From NCBI GenBank assembly GCA_964519955.1, contig CAZFLM010000061.1, positions 1-41,334 on the forward strand: a stretch of DNA of 41,334 bases. The letters run 5' to 3'. This document shows positions 16,673 through 25,183 of the stretch, piece after piece. The translations under genes were made by a program, and so were the position numbers. Below the pieces are notes generated by a model. That model worked only from the letters and a program-made list of their open reading frames with translations, searched no databases and was not told the DNA's origin. Positions within the stretch are counted from its first letter, which is position 1. The number at the start of each line of letters is the position of its first letter. The stretch is from CAZFLM01 sp964519955 (GTDB lineage Bacteria > Armatimonadota > Chthonomonadetes > Chthonomonadales > CAJBBX01).

Positions 16673-17569
16673 TCATTCCGTGCGCGCGGCACGGTGCATC
16701 TCATCCAAGAACAGCGCCTGCTGCAGCCAGCCCGAGTACGGGCCGAACCGGTCGCGGAAGCGGTCGCCCAGTTCGCGGTAGGTCTTCGCGGTCAGCGAGC
16801 GCCCCGCCAGATCGGGCGCTACGAGCGAGACCGCGGCTCGGTGCACGTGGGTGTCCAGCGGCACCGCCTCGTCATGGCCCAGGCCGAACAGGCCAATGCA
16901 GTCGGCGATCTTCGGGCCGATGCCAGGCAGGCCGGCAAGGGCCTTGCGGGCCTCAACGTACTCGCCCTCGGCAAGCTCGGCCAGCCACCCGCCGCCCTCA
17001 GCGGCCAGCGCTCGCGCCAGGAGCGGCACGCGCGGGGCTCGGAAGCCCCACAGGTCCGCGCGCAACAGACCCTCGTCGGCCTCGGCCAGCGCGTCGATCG
17101 TCGGGAACGCGCATACGCTGACGCCATCCACCTCGGCGATGGGCTTCCCATAGCGCTGCGCCAATGCCGACACGGAGCGCGAGACCTTCTTGACCGTGTT
17201 CACGCAGGCGCACACGAAGGCGAAGAATGCCTCGACGGGCTCCTGGCGCAGCACCCTCAGGCCGGGCCATCGCTCCAGCGCCGGCGCCATGCGCCCATCG
17301 CGCCGCACCCAGTCGCCGCAGAGCGCGTCCAGGTCCACATCCAGCGCCAGGTAGCGCGCCACCACGTCCCAGCGGTCCGGCTCTGGAAAGGTCTGCCAGT
17401 GGAAGCCGTCCTCGCCGGGCCGCAGGCGGAGCGCCACGTCGCCGATCGCGCCGACCCAGTCGCCGGATGCGCCTTGCCGCCAGCGGAAGGCCTGCCCGCT
17501 GCACAGGGTGAGCGCCAAATCGAGCGACCGCGCGGGCACGGCAGCCCAGCGCAGGGTGGGATCGGCCAT
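16673..17569 (-). CDS. OGG1-type 8-oxoguanine DNA glycosylase/AP lyase
   Basis: Base-excision repair enzyme that removes 8-oxoguanine and nicks the abasic site. It has 298 residues from ATG 17569 (MADPTLRWAAVPARSLDL). The OGG N-terminal domain (LTLCSGQAFRWRQ near 20-31) is followed by the HhH-GPD domain. Helix-hairpin-helix GLPGIGPKIADCIGLF carries the Schiff-base lysine K220, and AVPLDTHV carries the catalytic D239. Both align with human OGG1 K249 and D268. The ORF extends further upstream but only through the intergenic repeats, so that extension is rejected. It lies just upstream of cysS in one transcription unit. Confidence 0.93.
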   Translation of the reverse strand: MADPTLRWAAVPARSLDLALTLCSGQAFRWRQGASGDWVGAIGDVALRLRPGEDGFHWQTFPEPDRWDVVARYLALDVDLDALCGDWVRRDGRMAPALERWPGLRVLRQEPVEAFFAFVCACVNTVKKVSRSVSALAQRYGKPIAEVDGVSVCAFPTIDALAEADEGLLRADLWGFRAPRVPLLARALAAEGGGWLAELAEGEYVEARKALAGLPGIGPKIADCIGLFGLGHDEAVPLDTHVHRAAVSLVAPDLAGRSLTAKTYRELGDRFRDRFGPYSGWLQQALFLDEMHRAARTE

Positions 17570-17644
17570 AGGTAGAGGGGAGTATACTGCCGCGAGCCGG
17601 AGAGCGTCAAGGAAAGGAGTCACAGAGGCGCAGGGCGGAGCGGC

Positions 17645-17793
17645 GGTGGCGACGGAGCGCCACCCTCCAGGGGTGCCGAGACTGTGCCCATCCCACCGAA
17701 GCGTCCTACGGGACGGGCAGGGCCGCCCATCCCACCGCGGCGTCCTTACCGGACGGGCAGGGACGCCCATCCCACCGCGGCTCTCTGCCGGGC
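17645..17793. repeat. intergenic composite repeat: GGTGGCG hairpin plus two 39/40-nt units
   Basis: A palindrome GGTGGCG / CGCCACC (17645-17664, loop ACGGAG) is followed by two copies of a roughly 40-nt unit beginning CGGGCAGGG (17714-17753 and 17754-17793). Each unit contains GGGC...GCCC and the phrase CGCCCATCCCACCG. The same modules occur at 19234-19530, 37785-38187 and 41173-41334. All lie outside genes. The remainder of 17570-17820 holds no recognisable gene. Confidence 0.85.
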
Positions 17794-17820
17794 GCGAAGA
17801 CACGGCCCGCCTATGCAGGG

Positions 17821-18048
17821 CTAGGGCTTGCCGTGTTGGGCCAGCAGCTCGCGGGCGCGGTCTAGCTGGATCGGGAAGAGATCGCGCGGGACGCCTGCGG
17901 GGCCAAGGGCCCCAACGACGATGAAGCGGGCGCACTGGGAGTGATCGCCGCGGCAGTACCAGCGGTTGTAGGTCTCACTGGTGGCAGGCATCGCTTCCAT
18001 GCGGTCGCTGAAGAAGATGCAACTGGGCAGGTACTCGCAGTCCGGCAT
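17821..18048 (-). CDS. small four-cysteine protein of unknown function
   Basis: A 75-residue protein from ATG 18048, with GAGGGGG just upstream. The cysteines are spaced as C4-x5-C10 (CEYLPSCIFFSD) and, later, YC-x6-C (YCRGDHSQCARF), followed by ALGPAGVPRDLFPIQLDRARELL. Short proteins with this layout (C-x-CPFF ... YC-x-CARY ... VP-DL-P) recur in many bacteria. I know of no assigned function; a bound metal ion or iron-sulfur cluster is a reasonable guess. It is downstream of thrC on the same strand, 113 nt away. Confidence 0.75.
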   Translation of the reverse strand: MPDCEYLPSCIFFSDRMEAMPATSETYNRWYCRGDHSQCARFIVVGALGPAGVPRDLFPIQLDRARELLAQHGKP

Positions 18049-18161
18049 CGGCCCCCTCGACGAATTGAACGCTCGTCTCGTCCCGGAGCCGGCTAGGACA
18101 TTGTCGGTCGCTCGCCGCGACCCAGCAAGGGTCCGCACGCACGCCAAACTACCTGATCTGC

Positions 18162-19217
18162 TCAGTACCCCAGCGCGTTGAGCACCGCCTCGCGCGTCGG
18201 CGGCACGGTGATGGTCGACGCCTGGGCCTCCGAGACGGCGGTCTGCGGGTCCTTCAGGCCATGGCCTGTGAGCGTCGCGACGACCGAGCACGGCCGGGTG
18301 AAGAAGCCCTGCGACGCGAGTTTGCGGAGGCCGGCGATGGGCGCCGCGGAGGCCGGCTCGCAGAAGACGCCCTCCTGCGCGGCGGCCATGCGGTAGGCCT
18401 CCAGGATCTCCTCGTCGGTAACGGCCGCGATGAGCCCGCCGGAGTCGTCGCGGGCCGCCACCGCGCAGTCCCAGCTCGCGGGGTTGCCGATGCGGATGGC
18501 GGTCGCCACGGTCTCCGGGTTCGGCACGGGCGCACCGGTGATGAACGGCGCCGCGCCGGCCGCCTGGAAGCCGAGCATCTTCGGCAGCGTGGAGGACCTG
18601 CCGAGCGCCTGGTACTCGCGGTAACCCATCCAGTAGGCGGTGATGTTGCCGGCGTTGCCCACGGGGAGCGCATGGTAGTCCGGCGCGGAGCCGAGCGCAT
18701 CGACGATCTCGAACGCGGCGGTCTTCTGGCCCTGCAGGCGGTATGGGTTCAGCGAGTTCACCATCGCGATGGGGTAGTCGCGCGTCACCTCGCGCACGAT
18801 CGCGAGGGCGTCGTCGAAGTTCCCCTGGATGGCGAGCACCTTCGCGCCGTGCATGAGGGCCTGGGCCAGCTTGCCGAGCGCGATCTTGCCGCCGGGAATG
18901 AGCACCTGGCACGCGATGCCGGCTCGCGCCGCGTAGGCCGCTGCCGAAGCCGACGTGTTGCCCGTCGAGGCGCACATGACGACGCGCCTCCCCTCCTCCA
19001 CCGCCTTGCTGACGGCGAGGGTCATGCCCCGGTCCTTGAAGGACCCGGTCGGGTTCAGCCCCTCGTACTTCAGGTACAGCGTGAGGTGGGGCGAGATGGC
19101 GGCCGCGAGGCGAGGCGCGGCCAGGAGCGGCGTGCCGCCCTCGTCGAGGGTGATAACGGGCGTGGCCTCGGTGATGGGCAGGTACTCGCGATAGCGTTCG
19201 ATGATTCCGGCGGACAT
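18162..19217 (-). CDS. thrC: threonine synthase
   Basis: PLP enzyme converting O-phosphohomoserine to threonine, the last step of threonine biosynthesis. It has 351 residues, the normal size of the short (Bacillus-type) class. It starts MSAGIIERYREYLPITEATPVITLDEGGTPL. The PLP lysine is K61 in NPTGSFKDRG, STGNTSASAAAYAARAG is the phosphate-binding region, and VGNAGNITAYWMGY the conserved GNAGN loop. No homoserine kinase or dehydrogenase lies in the window. The start is at the edge of a divergent intergenic region containing the assembly gap, so its promoter is not fully visible. Confidence 0.96.
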   Translation of the reverse strand: MSAGIIERYREYLPITEATPVITLDEGGTPLLAAPRLAAAISPHLTLYLKYEGLNPTGSFKDRGMTLAVSKAVEEGRRVVMCASTGNTSASAAAYAARAGIACQVLIPGGKIALGKLAQALMHGAKVLAIQGNFDDALAIVREVTRDYPIAMVNSLNPYRLQGQKTAAFEIVDALGSAPDYHALPVGNAGNITAYWMGYREYQALGRSSTLPKMLGFQAAGAAPFITGAPVPNPETVATAIRIGNPASWDCAVAARDDSGGLIAAVTDEEILEAYRMAAAQEGVFCEPASAAPIAGLRKLASQGFFTRPCSVVATLTGHGLKDPQTAVSEAQASTITVPPTREAVLNALGY

Positions 19218-19233
19218 GACAGATACCTCTTGG

Positions 19234-19530
19234 TCCTACTGGACGGGCACGGAGGCCCANNNNNNNNNNNNNNNNNNNNNNNNNNNNNNNNNNNNNNNNN
19301 NNNNNNNNNNNNNNNNNNNNNNNNNNNNNNNNNNNNNNNNNNNNNNNNNNNNNNNNNNNTCCTACCGAAACGCGCTGCGGGACGCGGTGGCGACGGAGCG
19401 CCACCCTCCCTGGGTTGTACTGGACGGGCGCGGAGGCCCATCCTACCGAAACGCGCTGCGGGACGCGGTGGCGACGGAGCGCCACCCTCCCTGGGCTGTA
19501 CGGGACGGGCACGGAGGCCCATCCTGCCGC
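19234..19530. repeat. tandem 81-nt repeat array containing an assembly gap
   Basis: Two near-identical 81-nt units are resolved (19360-19440 and 19441-19521). Each holds the palindrome GGTGGCG / CGCCACC and the phrase GACGGGC-CGGAGGCCCATCC. The end of a further unit precedes the gap (19234-19259). The array fills the space between the divergent thrC and oxidoreductase genes. Apart from it, 19218-19668 shows no gene. Confidence 0.85.
19260..19359. other. assembly gap, 100 N
   Basis: Exactly 100 undetermined bases, the conventional scaffold-gap size, so the true length is unknown. It falls within the 81-nt tandem repeat, which explains why assembly broke here. Frames translated across it are artefacts. 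Confidence 0.99.
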
Positions 19531-19668
19531 AGTGCTCACATGGTACCCGGCGGACGCGAAGGGGCGGCATTCCGCAATCGGCGGCGGGACTGGAGGAACC
19601 ACCTCGCGGGCCGGAGAACAGGGCGGCACAGAACGCTCCCGTTCCGGAACTCCCGAAGGAGGATCGTC

Positions 19669-20700
19669 GTGCCAGCGAAACTGCGCCTTGGTATTATCGG
19701 CTGCGGAGGCATTTGCGCAGCACACCTCAAGGGCCTCGCGCCCATGAAAGACCTCGAGATCGTCGCCATGGCGGACCCGCAGAAGCCGCACATGGACGCT
19801 CGTATTGCCGAGCTGAAGGCCATCAATCCCGACGCGAAGCCGAAGACGTTCACGGACGGCGTCCAGATGATCAACGAGGTCGGCCCCGACGTCGTCTACA
19901 TCATGATCCCGCCGTTCGCGCACGGCCCGATGGAGAAGGCCTGCATCGAGAAGAAGATCCCCTTCTTCACCGAGAAGCCGATGGCCCTGGACATGGGCTT
20001 CGTGAGGAAGCTCGCGGCGGAGGTCGAGGACGCCGGCCTGCTGACCTGCGTTGGCTACATGAACCGCTATCGCAAGGGCGTGCAGAAGGCGCGCGAGCTA
20101 TTCGCCAAGGACCCGGCCGCCCTGGTCATGGGCGGATGGATCGGCGGATCGCCCAACCCGCAGCCCACCGACACCGGCGGAGGCTCCTGGTGGGGCGTGA
20201 TGGCGAAGAGCGGCGGCCAGGCTGTCGAGCAGTGCACGCACACCTTCGACCTGGTCCGCTACATCTGCGGCGAGGCAGTCGAGGTGTTCGCGCACGCAGC
20301 CACAGGCTTCAACGTCGGCCTCTACAACTACGACGTCCATGACGCCAGCCTGGTGAACATCAAGCTGAAGACCGGCGGCATCGTGAACCTGCATTCCGCC
20401 TGCATGGCGAACGCTGGCGGCGGCAATGTGATCCTGAACATCTTCGGCCACGACACGACGGCCATGTTCACGGGCTGGGAGCACAGCGTCAAGATCATGC
20501 AGGTGGGCAAGGACCCGGTGGAGATACCGGGAGAGGGCGATGTCTTCGTCCTCGAGGACACGGCATTCCTGAACGCCGTTCGGACAGGCGATGGTTCGGG
20601 CATCCAGTGCCAGTACGCCGACGGCCTGAAGTCGCTCGAGCTGGGCCTGGCCGCGAACGAGTCGATGGCGACCGGCAAGCCGGTGGCGATTAAGGGGTAG
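19669..20700 (+). CDS. Gfo/Idh/MocA family NAD(P)-dependent oxidoreductase
   Basis: Cytosolic dehydrogenase of 343 residues from GTG 19669, with AAGGAGGA at 19656-19663. The Rossmann domain opens LRLGIIGCGGICAAH (GxGxxG). VVYIMIPPFAHGP and the E102-K-P motif (FFTEKPMA) position the nicotinamide and sugar. GYMNRYRKGVQKA follows the family's lysine-bearing catalytic helix. The C-terminal alpha/beta sheet domain closes over the substrate (GGSWWGVMAKSGGQAVEQCTHTFDLVRYICGE). Members oxidise or isomerise sugars, inositols and their derivatives; which one cannot be read here. It stands alone, followed by a strong hairpin. Confidence 0.92.
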   Translation: MPAKLRLGIIGCGGICAAHLKGLAPMKDLEIVAMADPQKPHMDARIAELKAINPDAKPKTFTDGVQMINEVGPDVVYIMIPPFAHGPMEKACIEKKIPFFTEKPMALDMGFVRKLAAEVEDAGLLTCVGYMNRYRKGVQKARELFAKDPAALVMGGWIGGSPNPQPTDTGGGSWWGVMAKSGGQAVEQCTHTFDLVRYICGEAVEVFAHAATGFNVGLYNYDVHDASLVNIKLKTGGIVNLHSACMANAGGGNVILNIFGHDTTAMFTGWEHSVKIMQVGKDPVEIPGEGDVFVLEDTAFLNAVRTGDGSGIQCQYADGLKSLELGLAANESMATGKPVAIKG

Positions 20701-20715
20701 GCGGCACGGTTCGGA

Positions 20716-20750
20716 GCCGCACGGGGCGCCGAACCGGCGCCCCGTGCGGC
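20716..20750 (+). terminator. strong hairpin after the oxidoreductase gene
   Basis: Perfect 15-bp stem GCCGCACGGGGCGCC with loop GAACC, 16 nt past the stop at 20700. No T run follows, as is common in high-GC genomes. Confidence 0.7.
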
Positions 20751-20787
20751 CAGTTGGCGCCCCAGACAGACCGAGCAGGAGGCAACG

Positions 20788-22329
20788 ATGGCTCATAGGG
20801 CTGAGATCGCCCAAGTTCGAGCCTGGGTCAGAGCGACGGTGATGCTGTTCCTACTGGCGGGAGCGACCCCGACTGCCGTCTGCCAGCGCGCGTCGGCACG
20901 GCAGTGGGACCGCAAGCTCACGGCGACCAGTATGACGATCACCTTTCGGGAGGCTGACTTCCCGCCGGACATCCGCCGGTGGTACCGCGAGACTGGAGGG
21001 TGGGAGTTCCCATTCCCGGTCACGTCCCCGTACTACAGCCACGCCTACTGCGTCGACAACCTCGCCCGATGGGAGGAGCGCACCGACAGCGCCGGCAACC
21101 GGTGGCTGAAGTTGCTCGTGAAGGATGTCGAGCAGCCGATGCACATCACAGTCATCACCGAGAACCGGGAGGCGCAGATTGACGTCTCCGCCTTCTCGTG
21201 GGAGACCTACTCGGTGCCACCGAGGCACCGCCCCTACCTCGGCAAGACGGAGAACTGCGACCCGACACTTGGGGGAGCGCAACGGATGGCGTCTCCGCTC
21301 AAAGCTACCACGCTGGAGCAGACCCTGCGCAACGTGTGGGCGTGGACCAACACGATCCACTACGGCGACTCGGGCGTACCGAACGGCGATCTGCGCCGTC
21401 CCGTTTCTGAGGACGCCCTCAACAACGGCAAGGGCGTCTGCCTGCACCAGGCGACGGCCACCGTGGCGCTCCTCCGAGCAATGGGCCTGGCAGCCAGAGC
21501 AGTCCGTGGCCACAGCCACTCCTGGTGCGAGGTGTGGTTGCCGCGCGTCGGCTGGCACATCATCCAACAGAACGTACCGCTCGCCCGAGCCGGGTGGCTC
21601 GACGGCTACCTAGCCGAGCCGATTGACGATAGCTCGATGAGCCCTCTGCTGCGCTGGAAGATCTCGAACCACTGGTACACCGCGCAGTTCCTCGACTTCT
21701 ACCTGTCGTTCCACACGACCCCAAAGACCGACGTCCCGACGCCCGATGGCTATGAGCCCATTCTGCGGCTCGCAGCCCGGCACCAACCGCCGGGCGCCAC
21801 CCTGATCGGCCCGAAGCCGACAGCCGAGTCCGACGAGCTGAAGGATCTCTCCGCCTACGAGCGTGGGCAGGTCAGCGAGGGCCGCCCTTCTCTGTCGCCG
21901 GACCTCGCCGGCTGGAGGCTCGTCTCAGGCGACATGCCCGTGGTGCAGGCCGACGCGGCCGGCAGCTACCTGACCACGCGGCACCCCACGCTCGGCGCCA
22001 CCGCCACCTGCGAGCTGCAATCGCCGCCTTTCACCATCGCCGGCGACACGCTGACGGTCGAGGTCGCGGGCGCCGACGCGAAAGACGCTCAGGGCGAGCC
22101 GACCTGCTGCGTGGGGCTGATCGTAGACGATGCGACAGTGCTCAAGGCGTGCGGCCAGGGCGACACCACGCTGCGCCCTGTGAAGTGGGACGTCGCCAAG
22201 TGGAAGGGCAAGGAGGCGCGCCTCGTCGTCGTCGACCGGATGCGCTCCGGCCGCCCGGCCTTTGTGATGCTGGGCGAGAAGATCGCCGTCAGACAGAACG
22301 GCGCTACGACCGAGGCCGGCAGCCGGTAG
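20788..22329 (+). CDS. secreted transglutaminase-like (cysteine protease fold) protein
   Basis: A 513-residue protein with an N-terminal signal peptide (hydrophobic about 14-30, ending near TAVC). The start ATG 20788 is supported by AGGAGG upstream. The middle domain resembles the transglutaminase-like core: GKGVCLHQATATVALLRAMGLAARAV with nucleophile C218, then GHSHSWCEVWLPRVGWHII with H244. The position where the catalytic Asp usually follows the GW segment reads IIQQN, so the Asp appears to be replaced by Gln or shifted. The C-terminal 150 residues look like a beta-sandwich (CELQSPPFTIAGDTLTVEVAG), possibly carbohydrate-binding. Substrate unknown; a protease, amidase or peptidoglycan-linked role is possible. 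The following phosphodiesterase gene starts 54 nt later. Confidence 0.75.
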   Translation: MAHRAEIAQVRAWVRATVMLFLLAGATPTAVCQRASARQWDRKLTATSMTITFREADFPPDIRRWYRETGGWEFPFPVTSPYYSHAYCVDNLARWEERTDSAGNRWLKLLVKDVEQPMHITVITENREAQIDVSAFSWETYSVPPRHRPYLGKTENCDPTLGGAQRMASPLKATTLEQTLRNVWAWTNTIHYGDSGVPNGDLRRPVSEDALNNGKGVCLHQATATVALLRAMGLAARAVRGHSHSWCEVWLPRVGWHIIQQNVPLARAGWLDGYLAEPIDDSSMSPLLRWKISNHWYTAQFLDFYLSFHTTPKTDVPTPDGYEPILRLAARHQPPGATLIGPKPTAESDELKDLSAYERGQVSEGRPSLSPDLAGWRLVSGDMPVVQADAAGSYLTTRHPTLGATATCELQSPPFTIAGDTLTVEVAGADAKDAQGEPTCCVGLIVDDATVLKACGQGDTTLRPVKWDVAKWKGKEARLVVVDRMRSGRPAFVMLGEKIAVRQNGATTEAGSR

Positions 22330-22383
22330 GGTAGACTCCAGACCAACGCGCTCTGCGCACAACCGTGGGAGCTACCTCGCATC

Positions 22384-23847
22384 ATGTCTCAACGCGTCTG
22401 CGTCATCGGTCTCGACTGCGCCCCGCCCGAGTTGGTGTTCGGCGAGTTCCGCTCGCTCATGCCCAACGTCGACCGCCTCATCCGCAGCGGCGTCCACGGC
22501 CCCCTGCGCAGCACCATCCCGCCGATCACCGTGCCCGCGTGGATGTGCATGATGACCGGCAAGGACCCCGGGACGCTGGGGATCTACGGGTTCCGCAACC
22601 GGAAGGACCACTCCTACGACGCGCTGGACTTCGCGAGCAGCCGCATGGTGCGCGAGGAGGCGGTGTGGGACATCCTCGGGCGGCAGGGCAAGCGCTCCAC
22701 GCTCATCGGCGTGCCCCTCACCTACCCGCCCAAGCCCATCAACGGGCTGGTGGTGGGCGACTTCCTGACGCCGAACACCGATGCAGACTACACGTTCCCC
22801 AGCTCCCTGAAGGACGAGGTGCGCGCGGCTGTGGGCGACTACGCGGTCGACGTGCGCAACTTCCGCACCACCGACCGCGACCGGGTGCTGGCCGAGATCC
22901 GCGCGATGACGGCGCAGCGCTTCCAGCTCGCCCAGCGCCTCGCCACGCGGCATCCGTGGGACTTCTTCATGGTTGTGGAGATGGGACCGGACCGCCTGCA
23001 CCACGCGTTCTGGCGCTTCCACGACCCGCGGCACCCGCAGCACGAGCCAGGCAACCCGTACCGCAACGTGATGCGCGACTACTACGTGGAGTTGGACGCG
23101 CACCTCGGCGAGTTCCTGGAGGTGCTGCCGGACGAGACCACGGTGATGATCGTCTCGGACCACGGCGCGGGCCCGATGGACGGCGGCGTCTGCCTGAACG
23201 AGTGGCTCATCCGCGAGGGCTACCTGACGCTGAAGGAGCCCGTGACGGAGCTGACCAAGTTCTCCACCTCGCTGGTGGACTGGAGCCGGACGAAGGCGTG
23301 GGGCGACGGCGGCTACTACGGGCGCCTGTTCATCAACGTGGAAGGGCGCGAGCCGCAGGGCACCGTGCCGGCCGGCCAGGCCGACGCATTCCTGGCCGAG
23401 CTGATCGGCAAGCTGGAGGCGCTCGGCGACGAGGAGGGCCGCCCGATCGGCACCCGCGTCATGCGCCCGCGCGACGTGTACCGCACGGTCAATGGCGTGG
23501 CGCCCGACCTCATCGTCTACTTCGGCAACCTGCGGTGGCGGTCGGTGGGAAGCATCGGGCACGGCAGCGTGTGGACGCGCGAGAACGACATCGGCCCGGA
23601 CGACGCGAACCACTCGGAGATGGGCATCGCGGTGATCTCGCAGATCGACGCACCGCCCCGCCCCTCCGAGCCGCGCGAGATGTCGATCTACGACATTGCG
23701 CCGACGATCCTGGGCGAGTTCGGCATCGAGGCGCCGGTTGGGATGCTGGGCGCTTCGGTGACCGCGCCAGCGGAAGGTGCGCCCGTGTACAGCGCGGACG
23801 AGGAGGCGGAGATCGCGCGGCGGCTGGAGGACCTGGGTTACCTGTAG
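22384..23847 (+). CDS. alkaline phosphatase superfamily protein (type I phosphodiesterase/nucleotide pyrophosphatase-like)
   Basis: A 487-residue metal-dependent hydrolase without a signal peptide. Metal and catalytic landmarks are VIGLDCAPPELV (D11), TIPPITVPAWMCMMTGKDPGTLGIYGF (nucleophile Thr at about 49), EMGPDRLHHAFW (Asp and His ligands) and VSDHGAGPMDG (Asp-His pair). IYDIAPTILGEFGI near the end is typical of the superfamily. Related bacterial proteins act on phosphodiesters or phosphonates, and some occur with glycan assembly genes. The substrate is not evident. A hairpin 16 nt downstream closes the unit. Confidence 0.88.
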   Translation: MSQRVCVIGLDCAPPELVFGEFRSLMPNVDRLIRSGVHGPLRSTIPPITVPAWMCMMTGKDPGTLGIYGFRNRKDHSYDALDFASSRMVREEAVWDILGRQGKRSTLIGVPLTYPPKPINGLVVGDFLTPNTDADYTFPSSLKDEVRAAVGDYAVDVRNFRTTDRDRVLAEIRAMTAQRFQLAQRLATRHPWDFFMVVEMGPDRLHHAFWRFHDPRHPQHEPGNPYRNVMRDYYVELDAHLGEFLEVLPDETTVMIVSDHGAGPMDGGVCLNEWLIREGYLTLKEPVTELTKFSTSLVDWSRTKAWGDGGYYGRLFINVEGREPQGTVPAGQADAFLAELIGKLEALGDEEGRPIGTRVMRPRDVYRTVNGVAPDLIVYFGNLRWRSVGSIGHGSVWTRENDIGPDDANHSEMGIAVISQIDAPPRPSEPREMSIYDIAPTILGEFGIEAPVGMLGASVTAPAEGAPVYSADEEAEIARRLEDLGYL

Positions 23848-23863
23848 GAATGCCTGCGCCGCA

Positions 23864-23889
23864 GCTCGCCGCACTTGGGTGCGGCGAGC
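23864..23889 (+). terminator. hairpin terminator after the phosphodiesterase gene
   Basis: Perfect 11-bp stem GCTCGCCGCAC / GTGCGGCGAGC with loop TTGG, 16 nt after the stop. The remaining bases to 24088 show no gene. Confidence 0.75.
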
Positions 23890-24088
23890 CGGCCGGCGGT
23901 CCCGGCCGTTTGGCCCGCAACTTGCACGGGCTGGTATGGGGCTCTTCAGTGGGCCGGCGCGTGGCAGGCCGCCGTTGGCTCAGTGCTCCCAGATCCGGCT
24001 GCGTTGCGGGCCGAGTGCCAACGGGTCTCACGCTGCGCGCGCTCCCGGGCGCGATGTCACCCAGACCAACGAGTGGGGGCCAAACCAG

Positions 24089-25183
24089 ATGCGCAGGTAC
24101 TACTTCGCTGTACTGGTGCTCCTGGCCGGCTGTGCGAATGTGGGCAATGAGCACGGCACAGGCGGGACGAGTGGGAGCAAGGCCGAACCCGAGCAGGGCG
24201 GGTCGCAGATCAAGCTGACCCGCCATGAGGTGATGGACACCGACGGTACGGGCAAGCTGGCCGGCACGTACCTGCTTCCGGATGGCTACACGGCCGAAGA
24301 CGAACTGACCTGGGTTCCCGGCGCGTACATGTGTCCGGTCGTCGGCACGTCCGTGCTCAAGAGCGCCGACAAGCAGATCATGATCGTGTCCTCGTCGGGC
24401 TCGCAGACTGGGTTCGCGCACAGCCCTGCCGGCGACCAGGGCGCCGACCCACCCAAGAGCGTCAGCTCGTACCTCCTCAATCGCTGGCGCAAGGCCCATC
24501 CGGACATCCGGGTGTCGGTCGTGTCGAAGCAGGACTCTGACATCGCCGAAGCTACCCACTCCGGGCCCGGTTGGCGGATGTCCGGCAGGCGCGGCTTCCT
24601 CACGATGAAGTACGTCGATGGAGACACGACATACCTCGTCAGGTGCCACGCTCGGATCGACGTGATGTCGACGACGCCAACGACGACGGCGATCGGCGGC
24701 ACCCTCTACGAAGGGGCCTGGGTCACGTCGAACGTGTATACGGTCATCGCTCCCGAGGACCGGATCGAGGAGGCGATGAGGATCTTCGGCATCGTGCTGT
24801 CCTCCTACAGGATGGACCCCCACTTCTTCAACACGATCATGCAGGCGCGCGAGATCATCCAGCGCAACTTCTACGCGGGCGTCCGGCGAGCGGGCGAGAT
24901 CAGCCGCATCATCAGCCAGACCAACGACGAGATCACGGCGTCGATGGACAAGACGTATCACGACAACGAGGCCGCACAGGAGCACGAGATCACGGGGTTC
25001 GACGACTACATCCGGGGCGTCGACAAGTACGACGAGTCTGAGGGTCAGGTCAGCCTGCCCAGCGGATACGCTCACGCATGGTCGGACGGCAACGGGAAGT
25101 ACATCGTGACCGACCAGCATGGCTACGATCCCAATGTCGGCGGGCCCAACGGAACCTGGCACGAAATGGAGAAATCGCGATGA
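24089..25183 (+). CDS. lipoprotein of unknown function
   Basis: A 364-residue protein whose N-terminus MRRYYFAVLVLLAGCANVG is a lipoprotein signal with lipobox LAGC. The start ATG 24089 is chosen for this signal; the longer upstream frame is not coding. The mature part begins with a Gly/Ser/Glu-rich linker, then a mixed alpha/beta region. The segment about 235-330 is rich in Glu, Asp and amphipathic helices (EDRIEEAMRIFGIVLSSY, MQAREIIQRNFYAGVRRAGEISRIISQ). The layout resembles proteins that summarise a bound ligand rather than an enzyme, but no family is recognised. Its stop overlaps the next start (ATGA), so the two are translated together. Confidence 0.8.
   Translation: MRRYYFAVLVLLAGCANVGNEHGTGGTSGSKAEPEQGGSQIKLTRHEVMDTDGTGKLAGTYLLPDGYTAEDELTWVPGAYMCPVVGTSVLKSADKQIMIVSSSGSQTGFAHSPAGDQGADPPKSVSSYLLNRWRKAHPDIRVSVVSKQDSDIAEATHSGPGWRMSGRRGFLTMKYVDGDTTYLVRCHARIDVMSTTPTTTAIGGTLYEGAWVTSNVYTVIAPEDRIEEAMRIFGIVLSSYRMDPHFFNTIMQAREIIQRNFYAGVRRAGEISRIISQTNDEITASMDKTYHDNEAAQEHEITGFDDYIRGVDKYDESEGQVSLPSGYAHAWSDGNGKYIVTDQHGYDPNVGGPNGTWHEMEKSR

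Noticed and set aside
17821..19923. 700-residue minus-strand frame and the 693-residue plus-strand frame crossing the N gap
   Set aside because: Both run through the 100 N and the repeats. Only the last 75 codons of the first one are a real gene.
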